A stretch of 64,000 nucleotides of DNA from Chamaecrista fasciculata. Its lineage: Eukaryota > Streptophyta > Magnoliopsida > Fabales > Fabaceae. Below the pieces are notes generated by a model. The model saw only the letters and a list, made by a program, of their open reading frames with translations, did not search any database and was not told where the DNA came from. Location of the stretch: positions 57,775 to 121,774 of the forward strand of contig QANZ01021267.1 in the NCBI GenBank assembly GCA_003254925.1, in the 5' to 3' direction. Shown piece by piece: positions 1 to 10,829 of this stretch (the first letter of the stretch is position 1; each line of letters starts with the position of its first letter). The position numbers and the translations under genes were made by a program.

Positions 1-312
1 TAAAACGCATTTTGTATAATTCTTTCAATCAGTAATATTCATTTTTAAATTTCAAATTTGTCACGAATTTTAGTTATCAATCTTATCTCAATTATAACTC
101 GTAAATTGATCGTTTTATCTTATCCTAATATAATATTGCGAAGTGGATCTCTAATCATGGAAATACACCATTAAAAATTCATAACCCTCATTTTGGACCA
201 AATATACATCTTATCCTCTTATTTTTGACATATCTAGTGGGTTCTCCAAGTATAAATAAAATTTAAATGAGTGAAGAGTAAATTACAAAAAAAATGAAAA
301 TAAAAAACAAAT

Positions 313-392
313 CAACGTGAGGCAGCATCCGCGATGTTGCCTCACGTTGAAATATTAAACGCGCGAGGCAGCAGCGCCGATGCTGCCTCGCG
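313..392. repeat. Paired GC-rich hairpins, copy 1
   Basis: Two adjacent inverted repeats stand in AT-rich DNA. Arms 313-329 and 333-349 pair with one mismatch around a 3-base loop, and arms 362-373 and 381-392 pair perfectly around a 7-base loop. Both stems share the core GAGGCAGCA/TGCTGCCTC, so the two hairpins are related to each other. Confidence 0.85.
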
Positions 393-2222
393 TGCAAACT
401 TTTTTTTTCAATTTCTTTGCAAAAATTTTGTTTGATTGCATTAAGGTCCGTGAATAAGTTATTTGTCTATCTTAAAGCATGTCATTTTGAAAAGAAATAT
501 CACATGCCCGCCTTATTACCTCAAAGATTTCATGCGAAATTAGATTTTAATCCAGAAATTGGAGTGTGATAAGGATTAAACTCTTGGCCACTTGGTCGTA
601 AGTAAAAGCCAAAAAAAGATATAGAATGGGGGATGAGTTTTATGAGGGTTTTACCGGAAGACAACGTGTATTGTGAGGATTATCTAGTTAACCTTCAATT
701 CCTTGTGAAGTAAGCTCATGATTTCGTCCCTACAATATGGTAGGATTTTCAATTTAGTCCCTCAAAGATAAAATTATAAGTGTCGTAGGGTGTAGCTGAC
801 AAGACATCGGCATTCGAGGGCGGTGCTTTGATACGGGCTTGGGGGGGTAGTGTGAGAGGGCAAAGTCCCGCATCGAGTGGAATGGGATGCTCGGCTTAGC
901 TGTTAATATTTTAGTTTTGACTGTTAACGTTTGGTATGTAATTTTCTATTTCAGCTCTTGTAAATGTCTTATTTTATAAAACACATTTTTTCTTATTCTT
1001 TCAACCAGTAATATACATTTTAAAATTTCAAATTTGTCACAAATTTTAACTATCAGTCTTATCTCATTTATAAAATCTCATCTTTTCACGCAAAAAAAGT
1101 AAACATATGTCATTTTCAATACAACCGAAGAACACAGTTTTAAAAATTTAGCCTTAATTAGAAGATCGTTTTGAAGATTCAATTGAGAATAAAAGACACA
1201 AACGTGATATATAATTAGCCCTAGATTAACAAATTCGATGAAAAAAAAAAAATCATTGATTAATTATTCAATTTATTGCAGGAAATAAAGTATAACTTAC
1301 ACGTAGTTGATTGAAACAATAACGAAATAAATTTTTAAGATGTTCTCTTTAGTTTAAATTCTGAAAGTGTGGTAATCAATTGTAAGACAATCATGGCCTA
1401 TAGTTATATATATATATATATATGATGCTATTCCTATTGTATCAGCATTATAAAAATATTTCGGATGAATTTTTGGTAACTTTTCGAGACGAGTACACCC
1501 CAAACTCTGTAGGGGTTTGGCCGCCTTTGTTTCGTCAAAAAAAAGTCGTTTACTTGCTTAAAATGACCATTTTTTATTTTTTTCTTGTTCCCTTAGTTTT
1601 TTTACCTACTAAAAATGGGTAAAATGGTAAAATTATTGCAAAACAGTCCTAAATAGAGAATAACAGTGCAATTTAATACAAGGGTTTAGGGTTTAGAGTT
1701 TGAAGATAGAGAGCATAATTGCATTACAAAATAACTTACATAAAATTGTAAAATTTATAGTCCCTACCCAAATTCAAACTAGGTCATAAAAATTAGACCG
1801 TGAAATATATATTTCTTTTGTTATACGATAAATAACGCGTGCAACGATATTTTTTTACGAAAATGAGTCGGTGAAATCACTAGGCAGTTTAAAAGTCGTA
1901 TTTTATAAAACGCATTTTGTGTAATTCTTTCAATCAGTAATACTCATTTTTAAATTTCAAATTTGTCACGAATTTTAGTTATCAATCTTATCTTAATTGT
2001 AACTCGTAAATTGATCGTTTTATCTTATCCTCATATAATATTGCGAAGTGGATCTCTAATAATGGAAATACACCATTAAAAATTCATAACCCTCATTTTG
2101 GACCAAATATACATCCTATCCTCTCATTTTTGACATATCTAGTGGGTTCTCCAAGTATAAATAAAATTTAAATGAGTGAAGAGTGAATTCCAAAAAAAAT
2201 GAAAATAAAAAAAAAATAAAGG

Positions 2223-2298
2223 GGAGGCGGCATACGCGATGCTGCCTCACGTTGAAATATGTTATACGCGAGGCAGCAGCGACGATGCTGCCTCGCGT
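2223..2298. repeat. Paired GC-rich hairpins, copy 2
   Basis: Same structure as at 313-392, in the second tandem unit. The left arm of the first hairpin is degraded (GAGGCGGCATA), while the second hairpin keeps both GAGGCAGCA and TGCTGCCTC arms. Confidence 0.75.
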
Positions 2299-2719
2299 TC
2301 AATTTTTTTTTTTCAATTGTTTTTGCAAAAATTTTGTTTGATTGCATTAAGGTCCGTGAATAAGTTATTTGTCTATCTTAAAGCATGTCTTTTTGAAAAG
2401 AAATATCACATGCCCGCCTTATTACCTCAAAGATTTCATGCGAAATTAAATTTTAATCCAGAAATTGGAGTGTGATAAGAGTTAAACTCTTGGCCACTTG
2501 GTCGTAACTAAAAGCCAAAAACTAGATATAGAATGGGGGATGAGTTTTATGAGAGTTTTACCGGAAGACAACGTGTATTGTGAGGATTATCTAGTTAACC
2601 TTCAATTCCTTGTGAAGTAAGCTCACGATTCTGTCCCTACAATATGGTAGGATTTGCAATTTAGTCCCTCAAAGATAAAATTATAAGTGCCGTAGGGTGT
2701 AGCCGACAAGACATCGCCA

Positions 2720-3128
2720 TTCGAGGGCGGTGCTATGATACGGGCTTGGGGGGTAGTGTGAGAGAGCAATGTCCCGCATCGAGTGGAATGGGATGCTCGG
2801 CTTAGCTGTTAATATTTTAGTTTTGACCGTTAACGTTTGGTATGTAATTTTCTGTTTCAGTTCTTGTAAATGTCCTATTTTATAAAACACATTTTGTATT
2901 ATTCTTTCAACCAGTAATATACATTCGAGGACGGTGCTATGATACGGGCTTGGGGGTAGTGTGAGAGGGAAAAGTCCCGCATCAAGTGGAATGAGATGGT
3001 CGGCTTAGCTGTTAATATTTTAATTTTGACCGTTAACGTTTGGTATGTAATTTTCTGTTTCAGCTCTTGTAAATGTCCTATTTTATAAAACACATTTTGT
3101 ATTATTCTTTCAACCAGTAATATACATT
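2720..3128. repeat. Local tandem duplication inside the second unit, period ~214 bp
   Basis: The block starting TCGAGG(G/A)CGGTGCTATGATACG at 2721 is repeated from 2935 and runs through the same TTAACGTTTGGTATG and CAACCAGTAATATACATT segments. This extra copy explains most of the length difference between the first and second ~2-kb units. Confidence 0.85.
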
Positions 3129-4327
3129 TTAAAATTTCAAATTTGTCACGAATTTTAACTATCAGTCTTATCTCATTTATAAAATCTCATCTTTTCAAGC
3201 AAAAAAAGTAAACATATATCATTTTCAATACAACCGAAGAACACGGTTTTAAAAATTTAGCCTTAATTAGAAGATCATTTAGAAGATTCAATTGAGAATA
3301 AAAGACACAAACGTGATATATAATTAGCCCTAAATTAACAAATTCGATGACAAAAAAAAAATCATTGATTAATTATTCAATTTATTGCAGGAAATAAAGT
3401 ATAACTTACACGTAGTTGATTGAAACAATAACGAAATAAATTTTTAAGATGTTCTCTTTAGTTTAAATTCTGAAAGTGTGGTAATCAATTGTAAGACAAT
3501 CATGGCCTATAGTTATATATATATATATATGATGCTATTCCTATTGTATCAGCATTATAAAAATATTTCGGTGAATTTTGGGTAACTTTTCGAGACGAGT
3601 ACACCCCAAACTCTGTAGGGGTTTGGCCGCCTCCGTTTCGTTAAAAAATTGTCGTTTGCTTGCTTAAAATGGCCATTTTTTCTTTTTTTCTTGTTCCCTT
3701 AGTTTTTTTACCTACTTAAAATGGGTAAAATGGTAAAATTATTGCAAAAAAGTCCTAAATAAAGAATAACAGTGCAATTTACTCCAAGGGTTTAGGGTTT
3801 AGTGTTTGAAGATAGAGAGCATAATTGCATTACACAATAACTTACATAAAATTGTAAAATTTATAGTCCCTTTCCAAATTCAAACTAGTTCATAAAAATT
3901 AGACAGTGAAATATATATTTCTTTTGTTATACGATAAATAACGCGTGCAACGACATTTTTTTACGAAAATAAGTCGGTGAAATCACTAGGCAGTTTAATC
4001 GTCGTATTTTATAAAATGCATTTTGTATAATTCTTTCAATCAGTAATATTCATTTTTAAATTTCAAATTTGTCACGAATTTTAGTCATCAATCTTATCTC
4101 AATTGTAACTCGTAAATTGATCGTTTTATCTTATCCTGATATAATATTGCGAAGTGGATATCTAATCATGGAAATACACCATTAAAAATTCATAACCCTC
4201 ATTTTGGACCAAATATACATCCTATCCTCTTATTTTTGACATATCTAGTGGGTTCTCCAAGTAAAATTAAAATTTAAATGAGTGAAGAGTGAATTACAAA
4301 AAAAAAAATGAAAATACAAAAACAACT

Positions 4328-4406
4328 CAACGTGAGGCAGCATCCGCGATGCTGCCTCACGTTGAAATATTTGACACGCGAGGCAGCAGCGCCGATGCTG
4401 CCTCGT
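4328..4406. repeat. Paired GC-rich hairpins, copy 3
   Basis: Third copy of the double hairpin. The first stem (arms about 4328-4344 and 4348-4364) is now perfectly paired, where copy 1 has one mismatch. The second has TGCTGCCTCG after a GCGCC loop with a decayed outer base pair. Confidence 0.8.
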
Positions 4407-4665
4407 CTGCAAAATCTTTTTTTTCAATTTTTTTTCAAAATTTTGTTTGATTGCATTAAGGTCTGTGAATAAGTTATTTTTCTATCTTAAAGCATGTCAT
4501 TTTGAAAAGAAATATCACATGCCCGCCTTATTACCTCAAAGATTTCATACGAAATTAGATTTTAATCCAGAAATTGGAGTGTGATAAGGATTAAACTCTT
4601 GGCCACTTGGTCGTAACTAAAAGCCAAAAAAGATATAGAATGGGGGATGAGTTTTATGAGAGTTT

Positions 4666-5595
4666 TGTTGGAGATTGTGCCCTAGGGCCAATCATTTTAT
4701 GTAAATGTTTTGAACATTTTGATTGATTTATGGAAGATGAATCATGTTGTTATCATATTATTAGCATGTTTACTATGATAGCGTCCTTGATTAATTATGA
4801 GATAATTAATCTAAACTGTCCCTGGTCCATTGTTCTCGTGGGAGCGAGAATGAACCAAGACCAGCATGACCTCGGTGTATAGAGATACATGCACTAGATG
4901 CTGTAGGAGAGTCATTATGCAATAAGTAAAGGGTTACAAGTTGCTGGACTGACCCGGAGAGTCCTGCATGGGTTTAGTCATAAGCTAGCCTCTCCTATAC
5001 ACCTTTCACGATAGCCTTAGACCTGACGTCTTGACTATTCCGGCGTTGTAGTTGTTAGACTTTGGCCTAGTCTAACGTTGCCCGTAACAGGGTAGCCATA
5101 AGGGCTAGGTACGAGTTTGGTTGATTGCCGTGCTGAGGAATGTGGTTGACCAAGATGGGATTTTGTCCCTCATAAAGATGAGAGATATTTAACTGGGCCC
5201 ATCGATGAGTCTGTCCAAGGAATGTGTGGCCACACAAGAAAATGGGACTAACTGAGGAAATCGAGAAAGTTATGGTTTGGATTAAGGATGACTTTCCCGT
5301 GTCTTATCCATGACCAAAATATCGTGTGACAATAGGGATTAAGACAAGGTGGTACTTAGGTTAAGTCGTTAACGTTAAAGCGATAACTCATGTGTTTTGG
5401 GTAGTCGTGATGGCTTGCTAGAGTCCGCTCTCGACTTGTGAGTCATATAGATAATTTGCTGCCAACTTCATGTGAGGCCTGCTGGGTCACACATGAGCAG
5501 GATCAAGATGCCGCACTGGGACACGAATTAGGGTTAATTCGTGAGTCACTTCGGTGACACAATTTAAGACATAGTTGAATGTCTTAGGACATGAA
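4666..5595 (+). mobile_element. Copia-family long LTR, 3'-truncated (copy A)
   Basis: It begins TGTTGGAGATTGTGCCCTAG at the point where the tandem unit would continue GAGAGTTTTACCGG, so it interrupts that repeat. It matches the first ~930 bp of the LTRs at 19886 and 54869, including the CCGGAGAGTCCTGCATGGGT, GAGTCCGCTCTCGACTTGTG and CTGCTGGGTCACAC blocks. Similarity stops after GGACATGAA, where a different tandem repeat starts. The 3' half of the LTR and all internal sequence are missing. Confidence 0.9.
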
Positions 5596-6090
5596 ATATT
5601 GGGACTAAATCATAGCTTTGGAATAAATTTTAAGGACTAAAAAGTAGGCTTTCTTTTTCAATTTCAGGATTGCACATTGACGAAAAGTATATATATAAGA
5701 AATTATAGGTTTTGTGCCACTAATTTGATGCATCTTGCTTAAATCCAAAAACTTTCCACGTCCCGGGTAGAACCCGACACTATATTTTTTGCATAAAACC
5801 AATTAAAAAATCAACTATGAAAAAAAAAAGAGGCATTTTGACACCACCAATGTTCATTTCACCCACAATTTTTTGTATACGTCAACTCATATAATTGTTA
5901 TATAAATGAATAAGTATAAACTTAGTATTTTTTTAATATTTTGGGACTAAATCATAGCTTTTGAATCTATTTCAAACACTAAAAAGTAGGCTTTCTTCTT
6001 CAATTTCAGGATTGTGCATTGTCCAAAAGTATATATATAAGAAATTATAAGTTTTCTGCCACTAATTTGATGCATTTTGCTTAAAATTCA

Positions 6091-6170
6091 AAAACTTTCC
6101 ATAAATAGGGTCCCGTGTTCTCGGCGGGACATGCTGGCTAGAACCCGGGACCCTATTTATGGAAAGTTTT
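6091..6170. repeat. Long hairpin in type-B unit
   Basis: Arms 6091-6121 and 6140-6170 are inverted copies containing AACTTTCCATAAATAGGGTCC with a few mismatches near the loop. The loop is GC-rich (CGGCGGGACATGCTGGCT). Confidence 0.85.
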
Positions 6171-7130
6171 ATACAAAAGCAATTAAAACATAAAAAAAAT
6201 GGAAAACAAAATTTAATGAGGCATTTTGACGCTACCAATGTTCATTTCACTCACAATTTTTTGTATGCTTCAAGTCATATAATTGTTATATAAATGGATA
6301 TGTATAAACTTTGTATATTTTCAATATTTTGGGATTAAATCATAGCTTTGGAATCAATTTTAAGGACCAAAAAGTAGGCTTTCATATTCAGTTTCAGGAT
6401 TGCACATTGACCAAAAGTATATATATAAGAAATTATAGGTTTTGTGCCAATAATTTGATGCATCTTGCTTAAATCCAAAAACTTTCCACGTCCCGGGTAG
6501 AACCCGGCACTATATTCTTTATATAAAACCAATTAAAAATTCAAAAATGGAAAAAAAAATAATAAAAGGAGGCATTTTGACGCAACCAATGTTCATTTCA
6601 CTTACAATTTTTTGTATAGCTCAACTCATATGATTCTTATATAAATGAATAGATATAAACTTTGTATTTTCACTAAAAAGTAGGCTTTCTTTTTCAATTT
6701 CAACATTGCACATTGACCAAAAGTATATATATAAGAAATTATTGGTTTTGTGCCACTAATTTGATGCATCTTGCTTAAATCCAAAAACTTTCCACGTCCC
6801 GGGTAGAACCCGGCACTATATATTTTATATAAAACCAATTAAAAATTCAAAAATGGAAAAAAAAAATAGGAGGCATTTTGATGCCACAAATGTTCATTTC
6901 ACTCACAATTTTTTGTATACTTCAACTCATATAATTGTTATATAAATGAATAGGTATAAACTTTGTATTTTTTTTATATTTTCGGACTAAATCATAGCTT
7001 AAGAATCAATTTTAAGGACTAAAAAGTAGGCTTTCTTCTTCAATTTCAGGATTGCACATTGTCCAAAAGTATATATATAAGAAATTATAAGTTTTGTACC
7101 ACTAATTTGATGCATTTTGCTTAAAAATTA

Positions 7131-7210
7131 AAAACTTTCCATAAATAGGGTCCTGGGTTCTATCCGGAACGTGCCGGCTAGAACCCAGGACCCTATTTAT
7201 GGAAAGTTTT
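7131..7210. repeat. Long hairpin in type-B unit, second copy
   Basis: Arms 7131-7161 and 7180-7210 repeat the structure at 6091-6170. In this copy the inner arm bases have changed on both sides (GTCCTGGGTTCT against AGAACCCAGGAC), so pairing is kept. Confidence 0.85.
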
Positions 7211-7610
7211 ATACAAAGCCAAAAAAACATTAAAAAAAAATGGAAAAAAATTAAATGAGTTATTTTGACTCTACCAATGTTAATATAATTCACAATTTTT
7301 TGTATGCTTCAACTCATATAATTGTAATATAAATGGATATGTATAAATTTTGTATATTTTCAATATTTTGGGACTAAATCATAGCTTTTGAATCAATTTT
7401 GAGGACTAAAAAGTAGGCTTTCATTTTCAATTTCAGGATTGCACATTGACCAAAAGTATATATATAAGAAATTATAGGTTTTGTGCCACTAATTTGATGC
7501 ATCTTGCTTAAATCTAAAAACTTTCCACGTCCCGGGTAGAACGCGGCACTATATTCTTTATATAAAACCAATTTAAAATTCAATAATTGGAAAAAAAAAT
7601 AAAAGAGTAT

Positions 7611-8099
7611 TATTTGAAAAAGATTTATATTTCCATCATCATAATGTTTTTACCCAATTTTTAAATTCCTCATGAGTATCCTGTTCGCTCAATGGTCTTA
7701 GAGAATTCATTTATAAAATCTTTCGAACTATGAGTTTTAAAGTGATTTAAAGATTTTATCTTACCAAACTCTTGATCCTTGAAAGGAGTCTTAAAAGGAG
7801 ATTTTATAATTCATTTTCTACTACCAAACTTTATTTTGATAAAAGTATAAAACTTTTGTCATTCTATTTATTGAAATGTCTTTAAACCTTAATTTCTTCT
7901 CAAGTAAATTCTCCAAGTACCTTTTCTGAAGATCCTTTAGTTTTATAAGTTTTTCTCAAATACATGATTGCTCTTGTAATTTAAGTTCTTTTCAAGGCTT
8001 ACTAGTTTTTCTTCATAGTTGAGTTGTTCCTTGTCTTGTTATTACTATGCTTGTTTTATTTACTGCACTAAGTTAGATCATGTTAGTTAAAAGAATGTT
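7611..8099. other. AT-rich stretch without a recognisable gene
   Basis: No open frame of note, no RNA gene and no clear repeat boundary. It may belong to the retroelement remnant that follows. Confidence 0.5.
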
Positions 8100-8690
8100 A
8101 TTATGAAATTACTCTATTGGTGACGACTGTCTTGATTGGTGAGCCCTTTCCCTATGTGGTGGTGCCCAACACCACGACTGGGATGGGTTAGCCGCTCACT
8201 GAGTTTCGACTCACCCCACGTTTAACATTTTTCAGATACAGGTGAATGTCAAGTGTCAACTTCTGCTATGAAAGGGAGTTGTTCAGAAACTCACGTCATT
8301 TTTCGTGTGGGTATTTATTTCATTGAATAGGACGGTGTTTAAATTCTAGTTTGTCAGCTCCACTAGTACTTAGGGAGGGTATTCAGGGATTTATTTGATA
8401 TTTTGTATGACTCATTGATGCCATAGTTTTATTTGGCATTGTATCTTTATTTGATATTTTGAGACAGTGTTTGCATTGATAAATGATATTTTAAATTGAT
8501 AGATTGACGAAAATGTGCAAGTGAATGATGAATTATGTATGTCCGAGTATTGTTTAGTATAATTGTGTATAAAGTGAATTGTTATGTTGTTATTGTGTTT
8601 TTGATATGGGTTGACGGTGGGTAGGCTTACGGCGTGGGATGAACCCATGTCCGTGCCGGTCACGTGCTCCCACGGAGGGGGGTCTTGACA
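8100..8690. mobile_element. Probable Ty3/gypsy LTR remnant
   Basis: The block GCTCACTGAGTTTCGACTCA followed by CCCC, and then TTTTTCAGATACAGGTGAATG, resembles the transcription-end region of many plant gypsy LTRs. The segment ends with GGGGGGTCTTGACA, compatible with an LTR terminus (..CA). No second LTR or coding sequence was found. The element class is inferred from these motifs only. Confidence 0.4.
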
Positions 8691-8694
8691 ATTC

Positions 8695-8708
8695 AAATAC
8701 GTGAAACT
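8695..8708. repeat. Left target-site duplication of the LINE insertion
   Basis: AAATACGTGAAACT, repeated exactly at 9568-9581 on the other side of the insertion. Its first bases are ambiguous with the poly(A) at the right end. Confidence 0.85.
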
Positions 8709-9446
8709 ATACAAACACTGATGATCAAATGCAGCTTTACCTGGAACAGGATTTGGGCTGTTGGAATTTGGCAATTATGGTATTGGAGAAATGCAGCTGT
8801 GCATAATCAGGGTTTCAGACGTCCTTACAGACCTGCTGAAAACATTAAAAATTTTCTGATTGATTTTGATCAGGGAAAAGACAATCTGGGTTCTCAAAAC
8901 ATTATTCAAGATCAGGGGAACAGAAGCATTACCTGGGAACCTCCTGAGGTAGGTTGGATTAAGGGTAACGGTGATGGTGCGCTGATTTCGTCTTCTTTTC
9001 GTGCAGGATGTGGCGGATTATTGATAGATGAGCATGGTAGATGGATTCAAGGTTTCTGCAGATTTTTGGGCCAGACTTCGATTATCAAAGCGGAAGCGTG
9101 GGCGATGCTTGAGTTGGTTCATCTTGCTGCGGCTAGGAGAATTGGGAAGTTGATGCTTGAGAGTGATTCGATGATCGTTGTGAGAGCTATTACTGAGCCG
9201 ACGAAGATTCCGATCGAGATTTCTGGGATTGTGCGTGAAATAGTGAGGTTGCTCGCTGATTTTGAGAACTGGTCGATCCGCCATGTTTGGCGTGAAGCTA
9301 ATAGTTGCGCCGATTTCATGGCGAGTCTGAGTTTGCAGCGGGAGGATGCCGATCTTCACATCTGGAATGACTCGCCGCCCTCTTATTTGTGTTTGCGGCT
9401 GTTGAGGGATAGTTTAGGTTTTGGGTTTGTGAGGGGTGAAGGCTGA
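8709..9446 (+). pseudogene. LINE ORF2 C-terminal fragment, RNase H domain
   Basis: A continuous frame of about 245 codons enters the LINE in phase and ends at a stop at 9444-9446. An ATG at 8664 lies in host DNA outside the insertion and is accidental. The plant LINE-type RNase H core is visible: NGDGA with a catalytic Asp, then KAEAWAMLE with Glu, then LESDSMIVV with Asp, then REANSCADFMA with the last Asp. The upstream W-rich segment with WRNAAVH corresponds to the linker after the zinc-binding region. Endonuclease and reverse transcriptase are absent, so the fragment cannot mobilise itself. No stop or frameshift is seen, so the insertion is probably recent. Confidence 0.88.
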
Positions 9447-9570
9447 GGAAAGTCGTGTTGGCTTTTTGTGGTTGTCGTGCCTTTCTGCTCTCTGTGTGCT
9501 TGTTTTTTTTGTCTTGTTTTGGGTTTTTTTTGTTCTTTGGCCTTTTAGGCCCATTCTTACCAAAAAAAAA
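8709..9570 (+). mobile_element. 5'-truncated LINE (non-LTR retrotransposon) insertion
   Basis: An 862-bp insertion bounded by a 14-bp direct duplication (8695-8708 and 9568-9581) and ending in a short poly(A) run (about 9562-9570). It contains only the last part of a LINE second frame (RNase H region), followed by a T/G-rich 3' UTR. Target duplication, poly(A) end and missing 5' part together are the hallmark of target-primed reverse transcription that stopped early. It landed at the edge of the gypsy-like remnant. Confidence 0.9.
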
Positions 9571-9581
9571 TACGTGAAACT

Positions 9582-10829
9582 TAGAAGGTAAAATTAAGTT
9601 CTTGCTTTTTTATTTTTATTTTTTTTAACAAATTTCTTTATTATTGAATCAAATAATATATGTATATATAATTGCCCCAACACTGATTTATTAAATAAAA
9701 GATAAATTTAATAAGATAATAATGTGATGGCATAAATTTAAAAATAAAAATATTAACAAATTTACATATCTCAACAACTTATATAAAATATATTAAGATT
9801 TGAAACGTTTAATTTCAATTAGATAATACCACTAATATTTTAAATCAAATTTGTATATATTGCATGTATATCATGCAATCAACGCATTTGGGCAAGGAAA
9901 GATGATTTTCACAAACTTTTGCTAATATTAAAGATCGCACCTCAAACTTTTTAAATCATTACAAACAGGCTTTTGAATCATTGTATCCAAGGACTAAAGT
10001 GAAACCAATAATAATATTCAAGGGTCAAACATTAACTTCATAAAAATGTGTGTAAAAGAGAGAAACTACATAATAGTCTTAAATCTGAAAAACATAGTTT
10101 ACAATTCACTCCTTTGAAGATCTAAATTTACCCCAAAATTGCTTACCAAAAAAAATAAATTTACTCTAAAATTAAATTTGAAATAGGAATGGAGATCTAA
10201 GATAATAAAATTGACATGTCTATTTTAGAGTAATTTGAAATTTGGAATAATAACTTTAATAGGAATGAAGATCTATGATAATCAAATTAAACTTGCCATG
10301 TCATAATTTATTCTCTATGAATAATAATTTTTTGTGAAAATTTAGGAGAATTTTTAGGAGATGACATGACAAGTTAACATGAGGAAGCTATTGCACATAC
10401 AACTTAACATATATAATAATAGAATAGAATAGATAGAATAGATAATAGAGTAGGCTAATAAAGGAACAGAATTTTCATTTTAGTCCAAACATCAATTAGC
10501 AACTTCAGCACCACGTGGAGATTAATGATTACCTGAGCAACTTGCTTTATTTTGTTATAATAAATAAATCGGCAAAGTCCATTAATAATAGACTATTTTT
10601 TTTTTTTGCTGCAGTTTATCAATTCAGTCCAACTGGCAATGGGCATGCATTGACCAAAATCTATTGCTCATGTATCGCGAAACTCAGTTGTGCTTTTGCG
10701 CTGCTAGGTTAAGTACATAAATGTAACGTATAACGCATCCCATTCAATAGAAAACAGAATTTACGAAGATTAAAGTACATAGAAAACCCTTATTGTTTTA
10801 TAACACATATCTTTGATCAAGGCCTTGAA
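9582..10829. other. AT-rich intergenic DNA with small repeats
   Basis: No gene is supported. An imperfect direct repeat lies at about 10187-10310 (AGGAATGGAGATCTAAGATAAT against AGGAATGAAGATCTATGATAAT, each followed by a T(G)CCATGTC-like block). A GAATA/GATA-type microsatellite lies at about 10417-10452. Confidence 0.5.

Larger units (their letters stand above)
1..4665. repeat. Tandem array of ~2-kb repeat units (three partial copies)
   Basis: The sequence at the left edge (ACGCATTTTGTATAATTC, then TCAATCAGTAATA) recurs near 1908 and near 4015, so units are about 1.9 and 2.1 kb. The third unit is cut at 4665 by an LTR insertion. A diverged version of the unit start also occurs inside each unit (near 965 and 3085), which suggests an older dimer of roughly 950 bp. 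All copies share a (TA)n run (1403-1423, 3515-3532), a paired GC-rich hairpin, and a block containing a CCCGCATCGAGTGGAATGGG motif. Only short shadow frames are present, so it is non-coding. It could be a macrosatellite or a tandemly duplicated non-autonomous element. I do not recognise the family. Confidence 0.85.
5596..7610. repeat. Tandem array of ~330-390 bp units
   Basis: The motif GGGACTAAATCATAGCTTT recurs near 5601, 5943, 6331, 6983 and 7370. A unit near 6660 lacks that motif but keeps the following AAAAAGTAGGCTTTC block. Two unit types are seen: type A ends with CACGTCCCGGGTAGAACCCG (5760, 6488, 6796, 7528), and type B carries a long hairpin in that place (6091, 7131). The order is A-B-A-A-B-A, so the array grew at least partly by duplication of A-B blocks. 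The similar ~65-aa frames on the minus strand are by-products of the repetition and not likely genes. Confidence 0.85.

Noticed and set aside
2681-3093. Two near-identical ~65 aa frames starting MFYKIGHLQELKQK
   Set aside because: By-product of the local 214-bp tandem duplication.
5605-7583. Series of similar 60-70 aa minus-strand frames (MVLYKEYSAGFYPGRG type)
   Set aside because: They repeat because the DNA repeats in tandem. Each includes the CCCGGGTAGAACCCG dyad and has no protein family signature.
8664-8708. ATG at 8664 as start of the RNase H protein
   Set aside because: It lies outside the LINE, in host DNA before the target duplication; the join is accidental.
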